From the NCBI RefSeq assembly GCF_003073045.1, contig NC_037592.1, positions 42,899,760 to 42,963,759 on the forward strand: a stretch of 64,000 nucleotides of DNA, in the 5' to 3' direction. Under the pieces are notes generated by a model. That model ran no database searches, was not told where the DNA came from, and saw only the letters and a program-made list of their open reading frames with translations. Of the stretch, positions 36,801 to 48,989 are shown in pieces (position 1 is the first letter of the stretch; the number at the start of each line of letters is the position of its first letter). This stretch comes from Pomacea canaliculata. Lineage: Eukaryota > Mollusca > Gastropoda > Architaenioglossa > Ampullariidae. Made by a program: the position numbers and the translations under genes.

Positions 36801-39800
36801 TTGGCCAACACCATCACCAACGAAGAACTCCACCGAAGAACTGAACCAAGTCCATCACCACGCAGGTTCAACGAAGGCGTTGGCGATGGATTGGACATGT
36901 GCTCCGCCAGCAGACAGCAGACCTCTCCACAGTCGCCCTACGATGGACTCCAGACGGCCGAAAAAAACGAGGCCGCCCAAAGGAAACTTGGAGAAGAACA
37001 GTGGAAAGGGAGATGAAGGGAAAGGGCTGGACATGGGGTCACCTGGAGAGGGTTTCAGCCGATCGACATCGGTGGCGGACTCTGGTTGAGGCCTTATGTG
37101 CAACCTGATGCACGAAGGGGAATAGATATATAGGTGAGAGCTACGTGACGTGACACTGAGTAGAGGAGATCTTCATGATGTCACTCGCTGAAGTGAGATC
37201 GAGTAGCTTCACAGAGTGGCGGAGGAGAGTTTTAGGGTGAGACTTGGTGTCTATATTTCAGGTCATCCTAGCAGACAACCCGTGGAACTGCAACTGTCGG
37301 CTGAAGTGGGTGAAGGCGCATGCTAAGAGCCTGTTTCCGCCACACTCGCCAGCGGTACTGTGCCACGAGCCACCCAGCGTGCGGTACAGTGACGTCAGCA
37401 CGCTGCCCGACACCCGCATGGTCTGCACACCCCCCAGCCTCCTCAACTGCTCCAAGGTCGGTGCCCCCTAGTGCTTCGTCACATTGCTTGTACATTGTAC
37501 ATTGTACTCACATTGAACAGGGTATCACACTGTTGACATTGTACAGGGTATCACGGTGTTGACACTGTGTACAGGGTATCACATTGTTGACACTGTGTAC
37601 AGGGTATCACACTGTTGACACTGTGTACAGGGTATCACATTGTTTACACTGTGTACAGGGTATCACACTGTTGACACTGTGTACAGGTATCACACTGTTG
37701 ACACTGTGTACAGGGTATCACATTGTTTACACTGTGTACAGGGTGTCACACTGTTTACACTGTGTACAGGGTGTCACACTGTTGACATTGTACAGGGTAT
37801 CACGGTGTTGACACTGTGTACAGGGTATCACATTGTTTACACTGTGTACAGGGTATCACACTGTTTACACTGTGTACAGGGTATAACACTGTTGACACTG
37901 TGTACAGGGTATCACACTGTTGACACTGTGTACAGGGTATCACACTGTTGACACTGTGTACAGGGTATCACATTGTTTACACTGTGTACAGGGTATCACA
38001 TTGTTTACACTGTGTACAGGGTGTCACACTGTTTACACTGTGTACAGGGTATCACACTGTTGACACTGTGTACAGGGTATCACACTGTTGACACTGTGTA
38101 CAGGGTATCACACTGTTGACACTGTGTACAGGGTATCACACTGTTGACACTGTGTACAGGGTATCACATTGTTTACACTGTGTACAGGGTATCACATTGT
38201 TTACACTGTGTACAGGATATCACACTGTTGACACTGTGTACAGGGTATCACATTGTTTACACTGTGTACAGGGTATCACATTGTTTACACTGTGTACAGG
38301 GTATCACACTGTTGACACTGTGTACAGGGTATCACACTGTTGACACTGTGTACAGGGTATCACACTGTTGACACTGTGTACAGGGTATCACGTTGTTGAT
38401 ACTGTGTACAGGATATCACCCTGTTGACACTGTGCCCAGGCTGTAATGATAGGGTCTCGCCCACGGGGAAAGACTTGGCGTCTCAGGAGCTTGTAGCTGT
38501 GGATTCTGTGTGGAAGCTGTGGACTCTGTGTGGAAGCTGTGGACTCTGTGTGGAAGCTGTGGACTGAAGCTGACTTTGTTCTCACTGACATTCTATTAAC
38601 ATCTTGTCTTTCGCTTGCGGTGGTGATGGCAAGTCTTTAACACGTGTAGTCTCGATTGTAGTCCCTGGCAGCAGCTTACACCTGTACTTACAGCTATACA
38701 GTATAGTGCAGTTACACACCTGTACTTACAACTATACACTATAGTGACACACCTGTACTTACAACTATACACTATAGTAGAGTGACACACCTGTACTTAC
38801 AGCTATACACTATAGTAGAGTGACACACCTGTACTTACAGCTATACACTATAGTGACACACCTGTACTTACAACTATACACTATCGTGACACACCTGTAC
38901 TTACAACTATACACTATAGTAGAGTGAAACACCTGTACTTACAGCTATACACTATAGTAGAGTGACACACCTGTACTTACAGCTATACACTATAGTGACA
39001 CTCCTGTACTTACAACTATACACTATAGTAGAGTGACACACTATACTTACAACTATACACTATAGTATAGTGGCACACCTGCACTTACAATATATACACT
39101 ATAGTAGAGCGACACACGTGTACTTACAGCTACACACTATAGTATAGTGGCACTCCTGCACTTACAATTATACACTATAGTAGAGTGACACCTGTACTTA
39201 CAACTATACACTATAGTGACACACCTGTACTTACAACTATACACTATAGTAGAGTGAAACACCTGTACTTACAGCTATACACTATAGTATAGTGGCACAC
39301 CTGCACTTACAATTATACACTATAGTAGAGTGACACACCTGTACTTACAACTATACACTATAGTAGAGTGAAACACCTGTACTTACAGCTATACACTATA
39401 GTAGAGTGACACACCTGTACTTACAGCTATACACTATAGTGACACTCCTGTACTTACAACTATACACTATAGTAGAGTGACACACCTATACTTACAACTA
39501 TACACTATAGTATAGTGGCACACCTGCACTTACAATTATACACTATAGTAGAGCGACACACGTGTACTTACAGCTACACACTATAGTATAGTGGCACTCC
39601 TGCACTTACAATTATACACTATAGTAGAGTGACACCTGTACTTACAACTATACACTATAGTGACACACCTGTACTTACAACTATACACTATAGTAGAGTG
39701 AAAACACCTGTGGTTACAGCACCACACTATAGTATAGTGGCACACCTGCACTTACAATTATTACCCTATAGTAGAGTGACACACCTGTACTTACAACTAT

Positions 39801-42000
39801 ACACTATCGTGACACCCTTACAGCTATACATTATAAGTAGAGTGAAAACACTGTACTTCAGGCTATACACTATAGTATAGTGGCACACCTGCACTTACAA
39901 TTATACACTATAGTAGAGTGACACACCTGTACTTACAGCTACACACTATAGTGACACACCTGTACTTACAACTATACACTATCGTGCAGTTACACGCCCA
40001 CATTAAGTTACTGTAACTACACACTACAAGCAGACGACTTTATACTGATCGTTTGTCACTAGTCATACATTGTTATTTCTCTGGCCAGTGTCTCTGGTAG
40101 TACATCACCACCACCACGGACCAGCACTACTGTGTTGTCACTATCACCAGCACTACTATGTTGTCACTATCACCAGCACTACTGTTGTCACTATCACCAG
40201 CACTACTGTGTTGTCACTATCACCAGCACTACTGTGTTGGTCACTATCACCTGTCACCAGCACTACTATGTTGGTCATAATCACCAGCACTACTGTGTTG
40301 TCACTATCACCAGCACTACTGTGTTGTCACTATCACCCAGCACTACTGTGTTGTCACTATCACCAGCACTACTGTGTTGGTCACTATCACCAGAATTACT
40401 ATGTTGTCACTATCACAAGCACTACTATGTTGTCACTATCACCAGCACTACTGTGTTGTCACTATCACCAGCACTACTATGTTGTCACTATCGCTATCAC
40501 CAGCACTACTGGTGTTGGTCACTATCTCCTGTCACCCCAGCACTACTATGTTGTCACTATCACCAGCTACTATGTGTTGGTCACTATCACAGCATACTGT
40601 TGTCAATATCACCAGCACTACTGTGGTTGTCACTGCACTGTCACCAGCACTACTATGTTGTCACTATCACGGCGAGCACTACTGTGTTTGGTCACTATCG
40701 TCTGTCACCAGCACTACTATGTTGTCACTATCACCAGCACTACTATGTTGTCACTATCACCAGCACTACTGTGTTGGTCACTATCACCAGCACTACTATG
40801 TTGTCACTATCACCAGCACTACTATGTTGTCACTATCACCAGCACTACTGTGTTGGTCACTATCACCTGTCACCAGCACTACTATGTTGTCACTATCACC
40901 AAGCACTACTATGTTGTCACTGTCACCAGCACTACTGTGTTGGTCCTATCACTGTCACCAGCACTACTATGTTGTCACTTATCACCAGCACTACTGTGTT
41001 GGTCACTATCACCTGTCACCAGCACTACTATGTTGTCACTATCACCAGCACTACTATGTTGTCACTGTCACCAGCACTACTGTGTTGGTCACTATCACCT
41101 GTCACCAGCACTACTGTGTTGTCACTATCACCAGCACTACTATGTTGTCACTATCATCATCATCAGCACTACTGTGTTGTCACTATCACCAGCACTACTA
41201 TGTTGTCACTGTCACTGTCACCAGCACTACTGTGTTGTCACTATCACCAGCACTACTACGCCACACAGAGCCTGTAGAATGATCAGGTGTCTTCCATACC
41301 CACATGACTGGGGTTAAAGGTTAGAGAGCTGTGTGGTACCGCTACCATCAGGTACCGAGACTTTCATTTGCTCGGATAGTCGATGTTCTGCCGACAAAAG
41401 ACAAGACGATGCGATGGAAGTGTGTTGAGGACACCGTGCGCTCTCTTTGTCTAGGTGCCAGAGACTCTAGAGGGTCAGGAGGTCAAGGTCACCTGTACAG
41501 TAGAAGGCGACCCTTTCCCCGACGTCTCTTGGCGTCTGGCCGACAACACCATCATAAGCGGCAGCGACAGTCCCGGACGTGAGCTGTTACAGGTCATCAA
41601 CAGCACTTTCATCATCTCTGTCGTCGCCAACACCGCCAGCAACGGCTCGCTGCTCATCAACGTCAGTAACGTGCAAGGCATGGATCAGAAGATACTGCAG
41701 CTCTTTGTCCGCCCAACCACAACTACCACAACAACCACTACCACAACCACCGCCTCTACCACCACCACCACCATCACCACCACAGCCACAGCGCAGGACA
41801 CCACCACCACAAACACAGCGAAGGACACCACCACCACAAACACAGCGAAGGACACCCCTACTGAAAAGGAAGGCAGCTTGAATATAGAAGCAATAGTCGC
41901 TGGCGCTGCCGCTGGCGTTGGTGGCATTCTCATCGGCGTCATCGTGACCGCTTGCATCTGCAAGAAATGCAGCAGCAACAAGGTGGAGCCTTCATTCTAG
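33880..42000 (+). CDS. LRR and Ig-like single-pass membrane protein
   Basis: Five coding exons: 33880-34215, 35324-35429, 35816-36096, 37262-37456 and 41455-42000. All have GT-AG borders and agreeing phases, giving 487 residues. A leucine-rich signal peptide (about 1-33) is followed by an LRRNT cap, CPSGCTC at 35-41. About six leucine-rich repeats follow (LTNLVSLDLTFNRLSKL, LVNLTYLDLSDNYLKEL, LQVLDLSFNHL). The LRRCT cap starts NPWNCNCRLKWV. Then come an Ig-like domain (VKVTCTVEGDPFPDVSWRL, 307-391), a threonine-rich mucin-like stalk (about 393-442), a membrane helix (about 450-474) and a short tail ending NKVEPSF. The Ig-like domain lacks its second cysteine. LRR-Ig proteins act at the cell surface in adhesion, neural wiring or, in molluscs, immune recognition; which applies here cannot be told. 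Confidence 0.9.
34425..34500. repeat. (CA)n-rich microsatellite
   Basis: Interrupted cacacacgcacgcacacaca runs in intron 1 of the LRR-Ig gene. Confidence 0.85.
35560..35705. repeat. Tandem repeat, ~72-bp unit, two copies
   Basis: Two adjacent copies with cacctcacatcacactgtat, cacagcagtgctgtac and caagttacattctgttcac, in intron 2 of the LRR-Ig gene. Confidence 0.85.
36130..36370. repeat. Degenerate tandem repeat, ~20-28-bp unit
   Basis: Decayed copies of gagtccagataaacagggta, in intron 3 of the LRR-Ig gene just before the LINE insertion. Older than the other arrays judging by divergence. Confidence 0.7.
36455..37120 (+). mobile_element. RTE-like LINE, C-terminal fragment
   Basis: Sits in intron 3 of the LRR-Ig gene on the same strand. 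Frames at 36465-36734, then around 36735-36890, then 36899-37108 read VDSFTYLGSKMSNTGDAEVE, FKSNVISTLLYG, WRWIGHVLRQ and KRGRPKETWRRTVEREM, followed by WRTLVEALCAT and a stop. This is the complete C-terminal end of an RTE-type ORF2, so the 3' end of the element is kept and the 5' part missing. Only two or so frame changes are visible, so the insertion looks younger than the other LINE pieces. Confidence 0.88.
37490..38425. repeat. Minisatellite, 28-bp unit (intron 4, first array)
   Basis: About 33 copies of gttgacactgtgtacagggt plus atcacact. The main variant has gtttacact. It starts ~35 bp after the donor of LRR-Ig exon 4. A small 20-bp repeat (ggaagctgtggactctgtgt, 3-4 copies) follows at 38505-38570. 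Confidence 0.95.
38665..39990. repeat. Minisatellite, ~32-40-bp unit (intron 4, second array)
   Basis: About 35 copies built from cacctgtacttacaactata and cactatagtagagtgac. Unit length varies with presence of agtagag. A multi-unit block (about 38890-39180) recurs at about 39230-39610. The variant CACTATAGTATAGTG is a palindrome around one base. Confidence 0.95.
40095..41270. repeat. Minisatellite, ~27-33-bp unit (intron 4, third array)
   Basis: About 42 copies of caccagcactactatgttgt plus cactat, with cacctgt insertions. Because the unit is about nine codons and stop-free, all plus frames stay open for up to 415 codons of His/Tyr/Leu-rich sequence, which is not a gene. It ends ~185 bp before the acceptor of LRR-Ig exon 5. 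Confidence 0.95.
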
Positions 42001-42001
42001 A

Positions 42002-42208
42002 AACACCAACAAGGTGAATCCCGGGAAGTCGGGCTTTGGAAGCGGCGAGAAAAACAGCAGTAAGCTTCTTCACCGTTAGCAGAACAACAACAACAACGAC
42101 GACATGGGTGACGCCGGTGTAGAGGAGATCGCCTACGGTCGCGTGAAGCTCTCGAAGGTACCCCAAGAACGAGCCCCCACCCTAACGACCCACCCCACCT
42201 CAGCCTGA
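42002..42208 (+). other. Possible disused or alternative cytoplasmic tail of the LRR-Ig protein
   Basis: Directly after the LRR-Ig stop, but in the +1 frame, 42002-42076 reads NKVNPGKSGFGSGEKNSS. After one stop (42077-42079) the same frame continues to 42205 with NDDMGDAGVEEIAYGRVKLS and KVPQERAP. The composition, acidic and basic patches and a tyrosine (EIAYGRV), look like a receptor tail. Either another splice form uses it, or a sequencing error or mutation has shortened the protein. No normal-sized intron could bridge the frames here. Confidence 0.4.
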
Positions 42209-42284
42209 TCATGTGATTGGCACTCTGTGGTACTTGAGGAACATTTCTCTCAACGCTCTCTTCCACCCTGTGTTTGTAACGCAT

Positions 42285-42500
42285 GTAGGTCGGACTCTGT
42301 AACCCTGATTTTACATATATATATAGCTACAAATATATACAGATATAGCACAGATAGTGTACATGTTACTACATCAACACTGTGACGTATGTAGGTCGGA
42401 CTCTGTAACCCTGATTTTACAAATACATATATCTATAGCTACAAATATATAACAGATATAGCAAAGATAGTGTTCAGGTTACTACATCAACGCCCCCTCC
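42285..42500. repeat. Tandem duplication, ~105-bp unit
   Basis: Two adjacent copies share gtaggtcggactctgtaacc, ctgattttaca, agctacaaatatata and gttactacatcaac. A third partial start occurs at 42525. Confidence 0.85.
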
Positions 42501-42739
42501 TCCAGCTGTTTACAACTGTAACGTTTGTAGGTCAAATTTCGTAACCATTGTTTTTTAAACATAACGAACCTACCAACAGACATTTACGCTTCGTTTTGCC
42601 AGTTTGTGAGTTTCTTGTAGCAAAGTTCGACTTTCTAAATGAGAGGCGACATTGAGAGACTGCGGTCTCTTTATTTCCTCTAATGTAACGCGGCATTTCA
42701 GCAAATAATTGATAAAACCTTACACTACATCTCTTCACA

Positions 42740-45700
42740 CAACCACAGTACACACTGGAACAGGTCACAACCACAGTACACACTGAAACAGGTCACAACC
42801 ACAGTACAGACTGACACAGGTCACAACCACAGTACACACTGACACAGGTCACAACCACAGTACACACTGACACAGGTCACAACCACAGTACACACTGACA
42901 CAGGTCACAACCACAGTACAGACACTGACACAGGTCACAACCACAGTACACACTGACACAGGTCACAACCACAGTACAGCACTGAAACAGGTCACAACCA
43001 CAGTACACACTGACACAGGTCACAACCACAGTACACACTGAAACAGGTCACAACCACAGTACAGACTGATACAGGTCACAACCACAGTACACACTGACAC
43101 AGGTCACAACCACAGTACACACTGAAACAGGTCGGTACAGACTGACACAGGTCCAACACAGTACAGAGACTGATTACAGGTCACACACCACATACTGACA
43201 CGGTCACAGTCACTAAGTTTGGTTGAAACAGACAACCACAACACTGACCTTACGTGACAACACTGAACAGGTCACAACCACACTACAGGACTGGATCAGG
43301 GTACAACCACAGGTACACAGACCTGGTAGACTGACAACCACAGTACAGACTGAGACTTGACAAGGTTCACCACAGTACCTGAAAAGGATACATGTGTGCA
43401 CAACCAGCAGTATAGGACTGACACAGGTACACACCTTGGTAAGTCACTGACTCACAGGTCAGTAACACACGTGAATACAGGTCACAAAACACAGTAATGA
43501 CTGACACAGGTACACCTACAGGCTTAGTAAACAGACTGAATCACAGGTCACAGTACAGACTGACACAGCGTTTAGTACACGGACTGACAACAGGTCACAA
43601 CCACAGTACAGGTCACACACTGTGATACAGGTCACAACCACAGTACAGACTGACACAGGTCACAACCACACACAGGTGAACGAAATACTGTTTGAAAACG
43701 GGAGTTGACTGAGGATCCAGTTGACCGGTCACAACCACAGTACAGACAGTATAGGTGACTGGTACAACCACAGGTAACTCGACAGTAAACAGGTGCAAAC
43801 CACCTGATACACAGGTACAGACTGAACAGGACACAGGTAAGAGACTGGAAGGTCACAACCACTCAGTAGCCACTGGCACTGAACACAGTACAACACTGGT
43901 GACTACAGGGGTAACCGACTGGAAAGTCACAACCAGAGGGTACAAAGGACTGATACATCACAACTACGGTAGACGGATCACAACCAGGTACAAACACTGA
44001 AAAACAGCAGGTACTACACTGAAACAGGTCACAACCAGTGACTAGGGAGTACAGTACACCACTGATGAAACAGGGTCCAACCAGGGAACCACAAGGTAGG
44101 CACTGAAACAGGTCCATACACGTACAGGTCACCACAGGTAGTACCTTGTACAAGGACTACACTGCACAGTAGGTACACTTGAACAGGTCCAGTCACACAC
44201 GCTTGGACGACAGGTCAGCAACCGACAGGTACACTGACATTGATAACAGGTCACAACAGGTGCACGAACCACACACAGGTCAGGTACACTGATACAGGGT
44301 CACAACACAGTTGGACAACCAAACGTGAAAGTGAACACACTGAAACAGGTACCCAGTCACACGATACACTTGAGGTAGACTGAACGAGGTCACAAACCAC
44401 AGTACAGATTCTGGACACAACAACTAGTACATGACTGACAGGTCACACTGAGGGACAGTCCACAACAAGGGTACTGAAAAAACAACAGTCACAACCTTAA
44501 GTAGTGATATTCAGACTGACACAGGTCACAGAACCACAGTAGCACCACACTGACAAACAGGTCACAACCACAGTACCACACTCACAACCACTCTTGTCAG
44601 CTTCAACCCACTGTACACTGGACACTGAAGTCAGGTCACAACCACAGTACACACTGAAACAGGACCAACACAAGTGAGATACACACTGACAGGATCGAGT
44701 ACAGGTCTTATACTTAGAACAAGTCCAACGACACCTGAAGTACAGGTCACAACCAAGTACATGGGACTGAACAGGTCCACAACTTAGTGCAGTACAGTAC
44801 AGACTGATTGACACAGGTCACAACCTTAGCAACACTGACTGAACAGTGGTGAATTCCAACCACAGTACACGCCTGACTGACACAGGTGACAGGTAACCAC
44901 AGTACACATCACTGACAGGTACAACCAACACCACACAGTCAAACAAACCCAACAGAACAACACTGACTGAAACAGGTCAAAACAACGCACAGTCCACAGG
45001 ACGTTCAACAACCACAGGTAACAGACGACAACAGGAGAGTCCAACAAACACAGTAGGACTGCAGTACACAACAGGTTCACAACCACAGTACAGACTGACA
45101 CAGGTCACAACTATCTCTTATGTTAAGAACTTGAAACAGGTTCACAACACAGTTACAGGGGATCAGGTCCAACCAAGTACAGACTGACACAGGTCACAAC
45201 CTTAGTACAGACTGACACAGGTCACAACCTTAGTACAGACTGACACAGGTCACAAACTTAGTACAGACTGACACAGGTCACAACCACAGTACAGACTGAC
45301 ACAGGGCGTCACAACAGACTGAGCACAGGTCACTGAAAAACTCGACAGTACAGCCACTGAAAGGTCACAACAACACGGTACCAGTCACAGGTCACAAACA
45401 GTAGTACACACTGACAACAGTCCGAAAACCACGTGTACACACTGCCAACACTCGTCACAACCACTAGTACAGAACTGATACAGGTCACACCATACCACAG
45501 TACACCCTTCGACTGACCAGGTCACAACCTTAGTAACAGACTGACAGCAGACCAGGTCACAACCTTTACACAACTGACAACAAGGTCATCACAACCCACA
45601 GTACACACACAGGTCACAACCCACAGTACACACAGTACACCACAAGGTCACAACCACAGTACACACTGATACAGGACTCACAACCACAGTACAGACTGAT

Positions 45701-46345
45701 ACAGGTCCACACCACAGTACAGACTGTCACAAACAAGTCACTCACAACCACGTATAACACAAGAAACTACCGAAATCTCACGGTTCACAACCACAGTTAC
45801 AGACTGACACAGGTCACAACCTTAGTACACCTGACACGTTAAGCACATTGTAACTTCCAAGTACACACACTGAACAGGTCCACAACCCAGTACCTGATCA
45901 GGTCACAACCACAGTACAGACTGACACAGGTCACAACCTTAGTACAGACTGACACAGTCAAGTACAGACTGACACAGGTAACACAAGAAACAAAGACTGA
46001 CAAGTCACAACCCCAGTACACACGACACAGGCACAACCACAGTACAACTGACACAGGTCACAACCACAGTACACACTGACTACACAGGTCACGAACAACC
46101 TTCAGTGATGACACAGGTCATCCGCCCCACCCCAACCCAGTCAGACCCCCCCTGCCACTCACAACCTTAGTCGACAGATCTCACAGTCACAACCACAGTT
46201 AAGACTGACACAGGTCACAACCACAGTACACACTGAAACAGACCCATCCGTCACAACTACATGTACACACTGAAACAGGTCACACCACAGTACAGCAACC
46301 TTGACACAGTCACAACACAGTTATACACTGCACAGGTCGATTAAC
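42740..46345. repeat. Minisatellite, 28-bp unit, ragged over most of its length
   Basis: The unit is cacaggtcacaaccacagta plus cacactga. From 42740 to about 43130 copies are nearly perfect. From 43130 to 46345 the same unit is broken by frequent single-base insertions and deletions and short scrambles, with clean stretches reappearing (45180-45300, 45900-45960). Minus-strand Cys/Val-rich frames here are repeat shadows. Confidence 0.95.
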
Positions 46346-46349
46346 GAGC

Positions 46350-48980
46350 CTTCACACGACCTCCACTATAGGTATATATAGACTGAACCAGACGACGGAG
46401 GAGCATCTCTCGGCTGCTTGCAGACGAACTGTAAGTAACTGACAGGCGACGACAGAAGACAACCTGTGGAATTCACTTCTGACATGAGGAGGAAGAGCAG
46501 ACGATGCGAGCCCTCGTGTTGACGGATGCAGCAAAGATTATGGTCTTTATGGTCTGCTGTCTTTTTGGTTGATTGATTCTAAGTCGTGGCTAGTGAAGGC
46601 AGTCGACTTTTGCCAAAAGAAAGAAATAAAAAGGTAATTTAGTAATCTACAGCAATAAACTGTTGACATTAAGAATTCTATCAGGTTCCGGACACTACCT
46701 GTCACCTGGCTGACCGCCAACAGTCCAGAGATAAAGGTGTCCGGGGCCAGCAGACCACAGGGAAGAGTAATTAGATGACTGAAGCTTAAGACACGCACTG
46801 ATCTGTCTGTTTCTGTTCACACCCACAGCTGAGGAGGGAGTTAAACGGCATTTTGATATGATATGATATGAGGCCGAGTCTTCTAGCACAAAAGCAACCT
46901 GCGTCACTGTCCAGATAAACACTAGGTGGTGGGTGGGACTCACAAATAGTCTCTATTCTGAACCTGTGATACAAAATATTTACCACGCAAACTGTGATAC
47001 AAGCTGTTACAATGCAATCTGTTATTTTAAAAAATAATCAAAAGCAATTATTTTTATCCCTTTGCATAGTTTGGAATACATGTTTTATGGATAGACATGG
47101 AGTCTCCTTGTAATCCCATTTGATTATTTGATTAAACTTGTATTCTTAGGATTAATGATTGTGATTTCTATGTCACTTCTCGTTTAACTTTGTGATTTGT
47201 CACTTACATTCTGTACAGCCCAACAGCAGGATTTTCAACATGTGACAACAAACGAATCTTAGAATGCCAGTTGTTTTAATTATATTAATGTTCTTTATTC
47301 ATGTACAATGAAACAATTGAATTAAACATCGACATGCCGGCCTCAATCAGACTTTTATCAATTGTCTTTCACTTTCATTGAAAATGTGTGTATACAGTTT
47401 CATGTTTGTTTTAAATGGCTTCTGGCCAGTTCCTGTTGCCACTCGCATGATTACAAAGTGGAGTGCAGGTCATGATCATAAGTATAAGAGCAGCCCAGCG
47501 ACAGGGTATGCAATGCTGATAGTGCTGTATTATGTATTTCTATGTTTAAATCTTCATCTTTCACTAGGTCTTTTTTCAAATTAGAATTTAATTTTCAATA
47601 AAAATGGGAATGTAATTAAAAAGCTATTATGATCAGAGAATAACATGACAAACAAGTCCAACATTTTTGGACACTTTTCATGCATGCTTAAAGCCAAGCA
47701 CGGCTACTAAGCAAAGCCTAGGACTAAAGCAGAGGGGTGTGTAGTCACGAATATGCACAAGGTTCTCCAACACAAATTCCAACTATAGGCACACAACACA
47801 CACAAAGTACTCATATTATCTGTTAAAATTAAGCAATAAATAAAAACAAAAGAAGCAGCATAGAAGAATAGATGAACCAATATAATCACTACCTGTGTAC
47901 ATTACCATGGGGGATGAGAAGTGTTTTTATCAATGAAAGTGCACATGTAATGGGAGATCACCACACACTCCCTAGATATATTGAGTTTTGTTTGTACATA
48001 TGTACGAAAATAAATGTATTGTGAATTTGTGCACATATATATTATGGAAAATAGAATATGTGGCATGGAACAAAAAACTAAACATAGAAAGGGAGAACTT
48101 TTTACCAGTCTTTTTTGAAATTAGAAAGTGTAAAGAAGATTTAGCAGATAAATGATGTTGAAGGGGTGTGTGTGTGTGTGTGTTGAGAGTGGGGGGGGGG
48201 GAGAATAAATTTATCAATCTCATTTCAGAAGGTAAAAATCACTTAAGATCTTTGTCTGCATCACATACAGCCAACAAAATGTCTGCGCCAGCAGCAACAG
48301 AATTCGTATTTGCACAGTCGATGTCCTTTGTCAAATAAGGCAGTTCTGACACTACTGGGAAGCGAGGAGTTAAATGTCTGAAAAGCTACATGACAAAGGA
48401 AAATAGGCCCTCATGGTCCTCAGTCCCAAAAAACGTTTTCGTAAGTACAAAAGGTTTCCAGCATCCCCAGAAATGCATACCAATATGGGGTCAACGTCAT
48501 GCTGGACTATCCTGTGTCTGTCAGAGTGTTGGGCCTCCCCAGTCTAACTCTAACCTCCGCCCATCGAAAGATTTTCTCAGTGGGGGGTTCGGACCGAGGT
48601 TAGAGAAAGATTGTCAGCGTTGTCTGGCCATAGAAACGACATACAGACACGTAATTTGAGTGTTGAGTGAGTACACAAAAGAATGGCAGGGTAAAGGACA
48701 GAGGGCAGAGACAGCTGTGAAGACCATGCACCACATACATGTATACACAAACATCAGTATGGATGATAACACAAATGCTACATTTGAGGTGTACGTGAGT
48801 GTTTGACATCATGTGAGAAGAAACACCCTCATACATGCATGGCTCTCATCAAGACGTGCAATCAACACCTGACTGATGTTCAAGAAAACGGACAGGAACT
48901 GGTGGGTGGGTGGTGCGTGTGTGTTCTCCATTATTGTGTTTATGGTGGTTTTGGAGAGAGGGCAGATGCTTCTTCAGCTG
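46350..48980. other. AT-rich spacer, no gene assigned
   Basis: No convincing exon or transposon. Small features are (tgata)n at about 46855-46872 and a (TG)n plus poly-G run at 48168-48200. 48240-48600 has ordinary composition without a readable protein. Confidence 0.5.
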
Positions 48981-48989
48981 TGATGAACG

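Noticed and set aside
40070-41317. A 415-codon plus-strand open frame rich in His, Tyr, Leu and Cys, with two more long frames over the same bases
   Set aside because: Produced by a stop-free ~27-bp minisatellite read in three frames, inside intron 4 of the LRR-Ig gene.
41685-41981. 98-codon minus frame rich in valine
   Set aside because: Antisense of the threonine-rich stalk of the LRR-Ig protein.
42740-46345. Evenly spaced repeats as a CRISPR array, and Cys/Val-rich minus frames as small secreted peptides
   Set aside because: Units are contiguous without unique spacers and the genome is animal; the frames are broken repeat shadows.
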